Shown here: positions 35,401-47,235 of the stretch, piece by piece | Position numbering within the stretch: position 1 is the stretch's first letter | Layout of the letters: every line of letters begins with the position of its first letter | From: Nicotiana tabacum | Taxonomy: Eukaryota; Streptophyta; Magnoliopsida; Solanales; Solanaceae | Assembly (NCBI RefSeq): GCF_000715075.1 | Contig: NC_134080.1 | Location: forward strand, 35,630,758 to 35,694,757 | Length of the DNA: 64,000 bases | Direction: 5' to 3' | Position numbers and translations under genes: made by a program | Notes under the pieces: generated by a model | What the model saw: only the letters and a program-made list of their open reading frames with translations | Databases searched by the model: none | What the model was told of the DNA's origin: nothing

Positions 35401-35744
35401 CAGCAAAGACAACAACACTCTTTCAGCTTATTGTGATGCAAATTAGGCTGCCTGTCCTTTTTCTAGAAAGTTCGTTTCAGGTTATTTTGGAAGTCCAAAA
35501 AGCAAAATATTGTTTCCAGAAGCTCAACAGAAGCTGAGTATAGAAGTCTTGCAACAACTGTGGCAGAACTTATTTGGTTAATTGGCTTACTAAAAGAAGT
35601 GAGAGTTGATATCAAGTTACCAAATGAAGTATTTAGTGATAGTAAAGTAGCAATTCAAATTGTAGCAAATCCATTGTATCACGAAAGAACAAAACACATA
35701 GAAATTTATTGCCACTTCTTCAGGGAAAAAATTATACAAGGCCT
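32472..35744 (+). pseudogene. copia pol: protease, integrase, RT, RNase H; many stops and shifts
   Basis: Protease near 32620 reads WFIDIGAINHM, with DIG where the active site should be DTG. Integrase (about 33050-33540) has FWHRRLGH, CTTCPCAKQ, VRTDNGTEF and PQQNGVAERS, split across frames. RT (about 34360-35300) has [39 protein letters not shown]-type sequence and the catalytic YVDDML at about 34902. A stop at 35301 follows. RNase H (about 35400-35744) has a SSAEAEYRS-like motif across a frame change, DSKVAIQIVANP and ERTKHIEIYCHF, then the sequence is cut at 35745. It is inactive. Confidence 0.88.
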
Positions 35745-36130
35745 TGTCACGCCATCTTTTTTCCCTTTTTGATGGGGAAGTCCGCATTTCGACATTCATG
35801 GGGGAACAACTCATTTCCTCTTGGGAATTGGGTATTTGAAGAGTCTCCACCTAACGAATTACGGTGCGTTAGGGCACCTAGAGCGATTAACTCATGAACT
35901 AGTTCGCATCACCAAAGATTAGGGTAAGGGCTAGAAATAACCTTGAGTGAAAGGTGTTAGGCACCCCTAGCGGTCCACAACAGTGGGTTCCAGCCGAACT
36001 TAAACTATGTGAATTAGTCATTTTACAAGTAAATAATTTCAACACATATTCACAAATAAATGCATGTTTTTGCATTCTAAGTACATGTATGATTCAAGTA
36101 ATGGAATCAAGGGAAAGGTTTGAACAATCT

Positions 36131-36133
<3 letters not shown>

Positions 36134-36176
<43 letters not shown>
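36134..36176. repeat. (AT)n microsatellite
   Basis: About 21 uninterrupted AT units inside LTR A; absent from the corresponding part of LTR B. Confidence 0.95.
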
Positions 36177-36179
<3 letters not shown>

Positions 36180-36788
36180 GAGGGACTGGAGAAGGTTGTG
36201 AAAGAATTTCATTTAAAACACACAGGAATTGAAAAAGAGGGGTCCTAGGTTGGTTAGCCTACATGATCACACCCATGCAATGCCCGGTAATCACTCCTCA
36301 ATGAGGGGCTACATGTGACATTAGCACGCAGTCATCATATCCTTACTACCCAATTCCCTCCCCTTGGTCATAGCCTAAAGCATTCTAGAAACCTTAAAAG
36401 ATATCCTATGCGTGCACCACCCGTCCCTTCCTTGTGGCCCGGAGGTATTTAGGACCTCTAGTTTGGGTAATTCTAGACCATCCTAAGATACTTAAAGGAG
36501 AAAAATCTAGGAGACAATCAAAACAATTAGGACTGGACTAAAAGAGAACAATTAAAGGCTCAAATATTACCTCCACAAACAGAGCAAGCAAGTGCACGTC
36601 TTAAACACAGTTTCAGGTATTTAAGAGAAGCCCTAGAACAGGATATCTAGGTGAGCAGAGAATATTTAGTATTGAATTTGGACCAAAGTGTCAAAAACCT
36701 ATTCAGTTTGCCTACTGATTTTAGACCTGTTGAATATGAGCAGTCACAGATAACAGAACGTAGTTTTACAGTTTGCGGAATTTTAGTC

Positions 36789-37217
36789 GCCCTATAGGCT
36801 TGCCTAGGCGTGTGATAGTGATGTCTTATGAGCATGATATCTAATTGTTGATCAGGACAATAAATAATTTTAAACGGGAAATTTGGATCCTATAGGCATG
36901 CTTTCTAGTGATGTTAACTAACACAACGTTGAAGAAACGAGTGGGTTGGTTAATCTGATTCAAAACTTACAGGCGTGACTTAAAGTTAAACTGATTTTAG
37001 GTCTAATTAATTTTTAGATCCTATAGGCATGATTTCTACAATTAGAGCTGATTTCAGATCCTATAGGCATGACTTCTAATTATGTAAAGTAAAGCAAGCC
37101 GAATTTATTTGAACCAAAGCAAAATCCTATAGGCATGTTGTCTAATAAAACACAATTGAACCCTATAGGCATATTATCTAACAAAACATATTTTGGACCC
37201 TATAGGCATGTTATCTA
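36789..37217. repeat. dispersed CCTATAGGCATGNTNTCTA motif, LTR A copies
   Basis: About seven imperfect copies at irregular spacing, for example at 36889, near 37018, near 37058, 37125, 37162 and 37199, plus a variant at 36791. CCTATAGG is itself palindromic. The same motif recurs in LTR B. Confidence 0.8.
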
Positions 37218-38342
37218 CCCAACTTTACCCATCGTATACAACTACCCTCCCTTTTTACTACTCACCCAAATATTTGTTTATAATTAACTATTACAGACTG
37301 ATGATTGAATAAAAATTACATAAATAGAACAAAAATTAAGCTATAGGGAGCCTGAAGTAGGCCCAAAGTGATTTCCACAAATACCCAAAATTTCATAGCC
37401 GATTTCATGTCTAGGTGTGTCAGAGTTCCCTAAGGACCTCAAGGATCTCGGGCAGTGCTCACACCCAGACCTTTCTCAAATAAGGACTGATTTATGTGCA
37501 GTGTGGGAGTGCCAGCCCTGATATGCCAGAGTTCAGAGCGGTCTCAAGGGTCTCTAAGCAGTATACATACTAGAGGGGCAGGACTTAGTAATCTAAGAGT
37601 AAGTGAGAGTGCATAATGGTTTGAAAGAGTTTGATAAACAATATAAAGAAAGGTCTTAGGAGTGAAAAGAATTTCTGAAAAATAGTACTGATTTAGTGAT
37701 AAAATAGTTTGAGAAAAGTATGAAAAATAATTTGCAATTAGAACACAAGTCATAAAACAAACAGCTTTAGAAAATACTTTGGCAAACAGCTTCCACACAA
37801 GGAAAGAGGGGTCGGGAATACAAAGAATACACCATAATAGAGCACATAAACAATAGGGCACGTAGAGTTTTTAAGGGGTTCTATAGAACTAAATAGGTTA
37901 AATGTAATGCAGGTCATTGAAACATGAAGCAAAGGTCACATCAGAAACATATTGGAAACATATAAACAACACAACTATAGTTACCCTATGGAGACTAGAT
38001 AACTTAGCAAGAGTAAGGCAGAATATGCAAGGACTTAAATGGACATGCTAGGCAAGTATTAACAAGCGTAGGAATGCTAATTACACAAAAGCAAAGTTTA
38101 GGCATGCTAGATAAACAATAGTCAGTCAAACATGCTAGTTACATATGTAAGACATGTTAAACAAGATATCAAATAAGCAAGTAAAGTGAAAACATACTAA
38201 TGACATATTTGAATAAGGCAGTATTTGGCACGCTATGTAAGCAGTAAACAGAAGCAAGAATGGACTCAGGTCAGATGAACTAAGGCAATAAATAAACACA
38301 TAGGTTTAGATTCTTAAAATTAATCAAAAGCATACCTAGTTC

Positions 38343-39955
38343 CTGAACGATAGGCATATGTTTTGTTGGGGTTAATCAACTGCGAAGAATTCTCCATAAC
38401 AACAGTAGGACTGGGAATGACATAACCGACAACCTTCAGTCTCTCGTATAGTTGGTCTATGGGTTCAACAAAGGGGGTGTATTGTCTAGGTGGTCTGCGG
38501 TCGAAGTTTGGTCGTGGTTTTTAATAGTTTTGGTGGGCGGGTGGTGGTGAGTGATAATATGCGGGTTGAGTGTTATAGACGTGGTAGGTGGTAACAAGTT
38601 GTTGGTATCTGGGGGGTGAAGGCTGGTATGTGGGTGGAGGTGTTTGGTATGTAGGTGGAGGTGTTTGGTATGTGAGAGGAGACTTAGGATCCTGGGCCAC
38701 CATTACGGAACCCACTTCTTTCTTATTTGAAATACCTCCCGATTGCAATGATTTATTTGTGGCCTAGAGTGCCTCAAAATTTGTCACCATCCCACTCTTA
38801 ATCCCTTCTTCTATTATTTCTCCAAGCTTGATGATGTCGGAGAATTTGTGGTTTTCAATAACCATAAGCCTTTCATAGTACTGCAGGTCTTGAGCTTTGA
38901 TGAAGAACTTATTCATTTGTTCTTCTTCAAGTGTTGGCTATACTTTCGAGGCTTCAAATCTCCACCGAGTAGCATATTTGCAGAAGGTTTCTATTGGTTT
39001 CTTCTTGAGGGTTTGAATGTAGAGAACGTCTGGTGCATTTTCTGTGCTGAACCTAAATCTCTCCATGAAATGTGATGCTTACCCAATTAACCCACTTCTT
39101 TGGGTTCTGGCTGATATACCAAGACAATGCATCTCCTGTGAGGCTTCACATGAACATTTTCATGTGGATTCGTTCATCTTTGCCCACTCGTACGAGTTTG
39201 TTACAATATGTCCTCAGATGCACTTTCAGATCACCAGTTCCATCGAACTTTTCGATCTTGGGAGGCTTGTAACCCTCCGACAGTTCCACATCTGGTTGAA
39301 TGCATAAGTCCTCATAATTTAAACCTTCAATGCCTTTACCACTTTCGACACTCTAAACTCTACTAGTGAGCTTCTTGAGTTCCTCCACCATGTTCTTAAT
39401 GAGCAGGTCTTTCTCGGTCTATTCAGGTATGTATAGGGTTTACTACGGAGTGTGGTGTAAGGTTTCCAAGTATATTGTATTGCTTTGATGAACTCTGGGA
39501 ATTTGGGCATAAGAGTGGTCATTAGTTGAATTTTGGGGATTAGGCGTAAGTTGTGGTGCATTCTAAGGAGTGTGATAAGTGGTAGTTTGTGTGTATTGAG
39601 TTGGATGATGGTGTTGTTGTTGAGGAGTAGGTATTGGTGGAGGGTTAAGGTTCCGAGGAGGTGTGGGATACTGGTGTGGTGCTGGAGGATTTGACGATGA
39701 ATTTTGGTTTGATGTGTTTTGGGGTGGTGCTTAGTTTTGGGTATTTGAATTTTGGTGGTTAATATCAAGGACATTGAGGGTGAGAGAAAGGTTCACTAAG
39801 TTTCGAACCTGCTTAAGTTCTCCTTGTAGCTCCAGGATTTTCTGTTCGAGATGTAAGACCAGTTCATTCTGTGCCGGAGTACTTCGGCCATCTAAAGTTT
39901 CGACGTTTTCTGCTATAGTAACGTTGTCCTTCCTGATACCACTCAAATCATCCAT
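38343..39955 (-). pseudogene. Tat-type gag, broken and truncated
   Basis: It starts MDDLSGIRKDNVTIAENVE with a helical ELVLHLEQKILELQGELKQ stretch, followed by a proline/glutamine-rich part. The capsid-like core near 39080-39290 reads GYKPPKIEKFDGTGD, HLRTYCNKLVRVGKDE, SLTGDALSWYISQNPKKW. A repeated TYQTPPPTYQ segment lies near 38600-38680. It ends at TYAYRSG, where the zinc-finger-like Cys-His motif of related gags would begin, and runs straight into LTR sequence. Several stops and shifts. The motif order matches the gag at 60806-64000 but the sequence is a different family. Confidence 0.82.
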
Positions 39956-40401
39956 TTTTCCTTTCCCTTTGCTTTTGCCGTTAGGATCACTTGGTGAAGG
40001 AGGAGGTGGAGGACCTCTGGATCTAGTGTGATATGCTAATGATTTCAGTATGCATGAACCAATCTTGGGGAGTGGGAATAATCAAAAGAAATAAAAAAGC
40101 AAAAGGTAACCAAGTTAGTAAGGAGTATTGAAAGAATGCTTAAAATATTAAACATGTTTTGCAAAATCATGAAATAATTCGCGTCCTAATTTGGGGACCT
40201 CGTTGTGCCCGAGGTAGGCCTAAGAGACACATATACTTGACAAAAAATTGATCCCAATAATTGTGTCATTTAATTAATGTGAAAATGAGCCAAACCTTCA
40301 CTAAATCGACAATAATAATAAAGTTACTAATGGCATTTAGCCTTATTACAATTGAAATCTAAATCTAAGCTAGAAAACAATAAAGAACATTATTTGTTAG
40401 T

Positions 40402-42010
40402 CTACTTAGTTTCGGAAGGACCTTCCCCGTGCTTGGCTCTTTTGACTCCATCAATCAAGTTCCCCAAATCGTGCATATCCAACAATAAGTAAGCCTTCAC
40501 TAGATGCCCTCCTTCACTGCCATCCGTGTTTTGACAATCTGAAAGCCTCTTTCTCATCTTCCCCTCAAGTTCCATCAATCCTTGTTCCAGATATTCCAAT
40601 CTCTCGGTGGACTTAGTGGCGATTTCCTTCTATTCATTAATTGCCTCCATCTCCACTTTATGTTGTTCCAGATGTTAGCTTCAGACTCGAATCCTTTTTG
40701 CATAGCCTCCTATACTTAACCTATGCCTCAACAGTATCATCTCTGATCCTGCTTTTCAGATTGACTCCCGGCTTGACATCTCCTGCTATATCTTCTACCA
40801 ACCATGATGGGTAGAAGTACACATGATCGACATGATACCTATCTGGCTCAATAATTTCCTTTTCCACAATGGTCTTTGGTTCCACATATTTTGTGCCTTG
40901 AACTTAAATGGAATGACGCCCCCTTCGAAATCTACCTTGTACTGGACCATGTTGGAAACCCGAGGTATGACCCGTTTTCTTCCCGCTTGTCTCATTACTC
41001 TTATGGGAGCATAAGGATAGATGCCTCTCAACCCGATCTGTGCCAAATAGGTAGTCTCTCTTGACCTGATGATGAACTTACTGCTAGGAAACCATTCAAA
41101 CATCCAATGTACCTGCTCTCCTATCAGATTGCTGAAGAAACATACCCAACTTACATCATTTCCAGGCTGTGCAAACCCGTCTGGAATAAATGTCATTTTC
41201 TTTGGGTGATGGTAAGCTATGTAGTCATTCAATGGCCATCGCAGAAGCTCTTGACGATATTCTCCCCTTTGCAAGTGTTTCAACAGCCAGACTTGCAGTA
41301 ACATATTACAACCTTCGAAGTGTCTGAATCCTTGTTTGCACCAATCTAGAGCGCGGTAAATGTCGGCTAGGATTATGGGGATGATGGTATAAGTTTGTAC
41401 TTCGATGCCTTCCATCAAGTCCTGGCGACCATGGCCTAACGTGTATGAATCCTTCCCCCTTTTACTAGAAATATCACAACCTCAAGAAACAAATAATGAA
41501 CACATAAACCTGGTAGTGCATCTAACCTAAAGAAGTAATGGTGAGTTCATCATGATGAAGGCGATATGACTTACTGTACCCGTAACGCTCATAAAGGAAT
41601 TCAAATGGGTTGTATGATTTATTTAAACAAAGCAACTCATCATTTTTCTTAAAACCTAGCATCTTTAGAAAACCGTAAGGCGTGCTATTCTCTGGCACTA
41701 GTAATCCTGGATTATCCCACGACAACTTAGTGAAGCCTCCTATTTATTCTAGGAGAGGAGCCATTTCTATGCCACCAAAATGGAAGACAACCCTTTTCTT
41801 GTCCCAGAACATGGTAACGGCCTTAATCAATGCCCTATTTGGTCGGATGTTAAGCAGAGATGGTAAGTCACCAAGTACCCTTCTCACATGATTCTTTTCG
41901 CAAGGCGCAAGGTCTTTCCACCAATCAAGTAGCAGAGGTGGGATGTTTTGGACCATGCCGAACCCGGGGACTTCGTGCCTCATTTGCTGCAAACAAATAA
42001 AGTTAGCCCT
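40402..42010 (-). pseudogene. Ogre-type ORF1 (DUF7745-like), broken
   Basis: Pieces on the minus strand read in order. First 41992-41744 (PPLLLDWWKDLAPCEKNHVRRVLGD, VTMFWDKKRVVFHFGGIEMAPLLE, then an in-frame TAA). Then 41741-41522 (GGFTKLSWDNPGLLVPENS, FLYERYGYSKSYRLHHDELTITSLG), a shifted stretch, and 41418-40795 (TYTIIPIILADIYRALDWCKQGFRHFEGCNMLLQ, split here; LNDYIAYHHPKKMTFIPDGF; WMFEWFPSSKFIIRS; GLRGIYPYAPIRVMRQAGR). Finally 40599-40402 is a predicted coiled coil ending EGPSETK. It lies between the 5' LTR and gag, where Ogre elements carry an extra ORF of unknown role. I recognise the pattern as resembling plant DUF7745 proteins. Function unknown. Confidence 0.75.
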
Positions 42011-42738
42011 TTCTCCTGCCAGATTCGACCACTTACATAATAATGATCAGCATATTGGCACATTTTCTCCAAGTAATGCACATAACATGGTAGTGTCCAT
42101 TGGAATGGTGGAAATCCCGTCGGACTTTGGACAAGGCTTATCTTAGAGGGCTATTACGTTAACAACGTTCTAACCCGAATCAGGTTTAACATGATGCATG
42201 TACATTTGATATTGGAGTAAGGTTTCTTGAACGGCCTAGACTAATACTCCCAAGTGGACAACTTGAGAGGGAATGGCACGGGACCGTCGATTGCACCGCC
42301 GATCGACTAGTCTACGCAAATAAGCCTTTCTGATTTAAAAAAAATGGTAATTTTGGAAGAGCCCCGACACTCATCAACTGCCATTATACTTATAATTAGC
42401 CTGAGTAGAGTATGATGTGGAACATGCTTTATGTAAAGATAATAACACGTTGCCAAGTATTTGCATGATAATATATAAAAGCAGTAAGTACAATATTGAG
42501 GTAAACATGGAAAACATAGAAATGAAAGGAAGAATTCGGATTAGTTCATAAAAATATATGCGGAAATAAAGCAAATAAGGGAATAGGGATGGGAGAGGCA
42601 TGATATGGCAGTCTTAGACAAGATGAAAAGAAATGAAGAGTGATCATGTCAAATAAAGGTGAACAGGGAGGGAATGTGCCTGTAATAAAGAAAGTAATTC
42701 ACACAAGTCATGTTCATTATAGTAAGAGCCTAAGTGTA

Positions 42739-42756
42739 TCCCCAGCAGATTCGCTA
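42739..42756 (-). other. possible primer-binding site of the second Tat element
   Basis: On the minus strand the LTR end is followed by GCATAGCGAATCTGCTGGGG. The AATCTGCTGGGG part resembles the non-iMet primer site I associate with Solanaceae Ogre-like elements, but the leading TGG is changed. Low certainty. Confidence 0.4.
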
Positions 42757-43183
42757 TGCTGTCGCACCCCTTTTCCTCGCGAAAGTGGGTTTCGACATAT
42801 GATAACTATTTTAAATAGAAGATAGAGTGTAAAAGAGAAGAGTCGCCACCTAACGGTTTTTAATGTGCGTTAGGGCACCTATTATGCAGATAACTCTGTT
42901 TGACTAGTCGACACTACCAAAGATCGGGTAAGAGCTCAAAATACTTCAAAGAGAAGGTGTTAGGCACTCTTCGAGGTCCACAACTGTGGGTCCCCGCCGA
43001 ACTTAAGACTATGTGGATTATAATTAGGCGAGATGATCAAATAAACAAAGAGAATAAAAAGGTCGGAGAGTTTATTATGACATACGAGAATTAGTACAAA
43101 TCTTAATGACTATCATGATATAACTACATCGGTCTATATCAAATGACTAAGTGTGGATCACAAATTCATAAAGGAAAGGATAC

Positions 43184-43202
43184 GGGGCGGGGGGGGGGGG
43201 GG
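43184..43202 (+). repeat. poly-G tract
   Basis: GGGG, one C, then 14 consecutive G. LTR A has only GGGG at the matching place (about 36239). Confidence 0.9.
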
Positions 43203-43734
43203 TCCTACGTTTTTTAGCGTAAATGATCACCTCGGGCAACATAAATAATACTTTGCAACTCTCTTAAGATAGTGAGTTACTCATATTATTCAGCAGGCAC
43301 AGACTATCATCTCCTGCTACCCGATTACTCTGTTAAAGTTGTTTACTTAAAGGCGATCTAATTCAATTCTATATCGTACCCTATGCGTGCACTACCCGTC
43401 CCATGCCTATGGTCCAGGAGGCTTTGAACCTCTATTTGGGATGGTTCTAGACTCACTTAGGCTGCTCAAAATGATAAAAGTAGGCAACATTCAAAACAAA
43501 TAGGACTTCATGTAAAGACAATTAAAGGCCTAAGTTAGCCTCCACATATACACATCTAATGCACGCGATCAGATTCTTACATTAGGCTATAGACAATTTT
43601 AGAATTAAGGCAAATTAGAGTCACTAAGTCCTACAAACATGGCTTCTATGTGATTTTGATTTCAAGCGTACAGGGAGTGCTGTTGTTTTAGAACAACGAA
43701 TTTGTAGATTATAAGTATTACAAATCCTATAGGC

Positions 43735-44236
43735 ATGATCTTTAAATTGTTTGCGCAATGAGGTAATAAAACCATTTGAAAGCATGAAATAACCCGCATT
43801 TGATTTTATTGGCATACGTTCTAGGTGAGTAACAGTATCCTATAGGCAAGATTTGTAAGAGTTGACAATTGAAACTGGTTCTATAATATTTCATCCCTAT
43901 AGGCATGTTTTCTAGGCATGCAATGTGAATGAAATAGCAATAACAATAGCTAATTAATCAATTAAGGTCCTATAGACATGATATCTAGATGAATATTAAT
44001 AGGAGCATGTCTCTATCACTTAACGCAATCCTATAGGCATGATATCTAACACATGAAAACAGAGCAAATTGAGCAAATAATTAATGATGTTGTAATATAG
44101 TTAGCAGCTAATAACGTATAGGAGTGGAGCATGTGAACTAGTGAAATACTCAGGTCCTATAGACATGTTATATAACAAACACATAGAAATAGAGCATGTC
44201 GAGCAAACTAAAACACTTAGGTCTCATAGGCATGTT
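43735..44236. repeat. dispersed CCTATAGGCATGNTNTCTA motif, LTR B copies
   Basis: About seven copies, near 43735, 43830, 43901, 43969, 44031, 44156 and 44222, each within 19 bp of the consensus with a few changes and separated by unrelated AT-rich sequence. Confidence 0.8.
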
Positions 44237-46079
44237 TCTACCCTTTCATGTAAGATAAGAATATGCCCGTTTTCTCAATTCACTAACACCCCAATTGTTT
44301 GTCGTTACAAATTATTACAGGCCCAATGAACATAAATACATATTATAGACGGGAAGATGTAGGCCTAAGAGTAGGCCCCAAAAGGAAAAAAGTGAAGATA
44401 ACTCAACACTCTCTGGGCCTTTTACAAGCTCAACCTTTTACGAATAGCAGGCCCAAATGCGAATTCAACTCAAGCACTGGAGTGTGCTGGTTGCACAACC
44501 TAAATCCATATTTGGACACATATTAAACCCATATGGAGTCTCACTTACCAAGTAATTGGGAGTTAACAATTTGACAAATATACATAGCAATTACTTAAAG
44601 AATTCTAGTCCTACTAACAGCGAACTAAGTAAGAGAATTTGAAGAAATGCATCTGTACTTTAGAAGCAGACATATATAGCATGATTGACTAAAGAAAGAG
44701 CATGCAAGTTAAGAGAATCAATAAGGCTTAGATTCCTCATGACAAGTTGATATAACAATACTGATATTCTAGACTCGATCAATTACCAGGAAATAGCATA
44801 TTGAGCAGAATAACATATTGAGAGAGAGTTAGGGGGAACCAGATTCTTTGAGGTTATAAGATAAACATATGAGGGTACAAAATGCCAAACAAGTTTAGTA
44901 TAAGGCACTAACCTAAAGGCTTTCAAATGTCAATTTGATATAATCATAGGCAAGAGACAAGTAGAGCCTAAGTTTTGCATGAAAGTTCTAACATGATAGT
45001 TCTAATAGGGTTATAAACAGCATATCAACATACTAGTGGTACAACTTGGCTAATATCATGAAACGTAAAATGGTGAGAATAGATCATAGTACAAAGGGTC
45101 AGAAACTTATGGCATGTGAAAGGGCAGATTAGCTACAAATCAACATGTCAGTTGACTATATATAAGAGAGGAAATGTGATACTTACTCTAAAGTCTTAGA
45201 TGATGCTAAAGATCAAGATTACAAATAGCAAGAAAACATATTTAGGATAGATCTTAAAGCAGTATGAGATCCATATTGTTGTCGCCAGTTTGAAAAGAAC
45301 AATCAATTAAACACAAGACTCAGCACAAACTAATTCATTCAAAACAGAGGGATGGTCTCATTAGAGTTTTAGTATAGTACCCAAAGCTAGGGATGGAGAG
45401 GATTCTATAACTAACAATAGGTAGTTAGATTTATTAAAAGAAACACATACAATAAGCATGCATTGAAAATTAAAGCTCAAACATGTTCAGATGCCAAGAA
45501 AAACACAGAGGTACAGAACTGATTCCAGAGGAAAATAAGGAAAAACCAACAAAGAAGTGCATGCTATTGTGAGGAACACATATTAGCCTAACACAAACTA
45601 AGAACAAACTGGAATCTATCACATGTACTAAAATGCATTCAATTACCAAAGAATGATAGGGGATCATCATAGTAGTGCAATATCAAGGATTCACAACTAA
45701 CAAAGGAACTAAATCATGCTCACAAAATTTTAAACGTCCTTAATATCTAGAACACATAGAGATATACAGAAGGAAAAGTATTTAACATTGCAAGAGTTAA
45801 AGGCACTAACCAGTAGAAAAATTAGATGAGAAAAAGAATAAGGAGTTCATAATACTGGTAACAAGAACCCCAAACCTCTGATGCTTCAGGGTTCACAATA
45901 GCCTTGTAAGGGCCCCGAGCAATGCTTGCGCCGGAGGAGGTTGATAATATTATGGCCTTGGCTTTCAGTCGGCCAAGGATCCAAAGGTTTCAAAGAAGAT
46001 GAACGAGTGATGAATGTATATTGAGCACAATAACTGTGAGAAAAAGTAGGCCCGTCTCGAGGGGAATTGGGGAGGGGCT

Positions 46080-46088
46080 TATATAGTA
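46080..46088 (-). promoter_or_regulatory. TATA box of LTR B
   Basis: CTATATAAG on the minus strand, followed downstream by a C-rich stretch. It would drive transcription leftward through ORF1 and gag. Confidence 0.6.
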
Positions 46089-46585
46089 GTAGAAATTGAA
46101 CAAAAAAACAAGGAAACACTATAAAATCAAACATAATAAAGGAATAATAGCATGCAGAATCAATTTAAAATTGGATTAGGAGAAAAATAAGGTAAACCCT
46201 AATTCATGATGGAGAACCAAAATAGTCAAAAAATTTCACTGAATCGGACCCGTATAATCTTGCCATGGATGTATATAGACAAAATAATGTCTGAATCTTG
46301 AGGAATTAGTGATGATTGCTCTTGATTTAGGTCTGTACACTTGCCAAAGATAGGAAAATATTATGTGATACCAAAACCGTGTAAATAACGGAGAAGTCGA
46401 GCATATATGGAAGGAAAATCATGAAGAGATTCCATATTAGAACTGGAGTTGGGAGATTTAGAAAAGACGGCTGCTAGGGTTTTAGAAGAAAAGAGAGAAA
46501 AGATGAAGGGAAACGAGGCATCGGTCTTTAGGGAAATAGGGATTGAGGTTAGAAGATTGGGTAAAAAAGGGGGAGATGGTATATG

Positions 46586-46613
46586 GGCCGTTGATCTCCC
46601 AAGATCAATGGCC
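46586..46613. promoter_or_regulatory. U3 inverted repeat in LTR B
   Basis: GGCCGTTGATCT at 46586-46597 pairs with AGATCAATGGCC at 46602-46613, one mismatch. It is almost the same sequence as the palindrome at 6939-6965 in another LTR family. Confidence 0.6.
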
Positions 46614-47235
46614 AGGATTTAATGAGCGGCGGATCGGATTAGTAGACGGGTATGGGCTGGTGGATTGCTGGTATTGTGCTAGGGGTTATTGGGTTGGAGT
46701 TTTATGGTGTGGGCTGGAGAATTGGCTCCGAAATTTGACCTGTTCTGGGCTAGATTTTAAATATAAGAAATTAAAGGAAAAATAATTTAATAAAATAGCT
46801 AAATAAAATATAAAAATACTATTAATGCAACTTGGTATTTTAAAATAATGGCTAAAGATTATAAAAATGTTTCGACCCTAAATAAAATGATAAATGTAAT
46901 AGATTATAAAATATAGGCTATTATTGCAAGATTATGTGGGTAGCAAAAAATACTAATATAATTATATGTAATGAAGTCAAAAATATTTGAAGCATATATA
47001 TGGATACAAATAATAAATTAGGATGACTACGTCATCACAAAATAATTTAAAGGAATAATTAGTAAATATTCAAGTAATTAAAATGCAAGAAAATTAATTT
47101 GAACACTCTAAAAATTGTGAAAAACTATGAAAAAATGCTTGTATAAATCCTGTAAATTAAATAATGATGCAAAATAATATTTTGAAAGTATATATACTAT
47201 TTGAAAAAGTGTGAGGGAAAAATTAGGTATCAACA

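Larger units (their letters stand above)
30971..35744 (+). mobile_element. Ty1/copia retrotransposon, degenerate, 3' LTR missing
   Basis: A 5' LTR end, iMet primer site, gag, protease, integrase, RT and RNase H in copia order (integrase before RT). The body stops inside RNase H, at the first base of another element's LTR (35745). No second copia LTR is present in the window. The left limit is a guess at a TGTTACTAAC start, since there is no second LTR to compare. Confidence 0.85.
35745..38342 (-). repeat. partial 3' LTR of the second Tat element (LTR A)
   Basis: Begins TGTCACGCC on the plus strand, shares GTGCGTTAGGGCACCTA, GGTGTTAGGCAC, CTATGCGTGCAC and the CCTATAGGCATG repeats with 42760-47235. 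The right boundary is the junction with truncated gag near 38342; the expected LTR start (TGTTGATACC on the minus strand) is absent. It contains an AT microsatellite and about seven copies of the 19-bp motif. Confidence 0.75.
35745..47235 (-). mobile_element. second Tat/Ogre-type element, internally deleted
   Basis: Read on the minus strand: LTR (47235-42760), primer-site-like sequence, ORF1 (DUF7745-like), gag truncated at its zinc-finger region, then directly the latter part of a related LTR (about 38340-35745). Protease, RT, RNase H, integrase, 3' UTR and the first part of the 3' LTR are missing. Both LTR ends read TGTC(A/G)C on the plus strand, and the LTRs share many blocks but are clearly diverged. 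Flanking 5-mers (GGCCT left, ACTAG right) do not match, and the flanks are different elements, so recombination or deletion after insertion is likely. Confidence 0.75.
42760..47235 (-). repeat. 5' LTR of the second Tat element (LTR B, 4.5 kb)
   Basis: On the minus strand it runs from TGTTGATACCTAATTTTTCC (47235) to GGGGTGCGACA (42760), with TG...CA ends. It contains a U3 inverted repeat (46586-46613), a TATA box (46080-46088), about seven CCTATAGGCATG-type motifs (43735-44236) and a G14 run (43189-43202). Confidence 0.8.
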
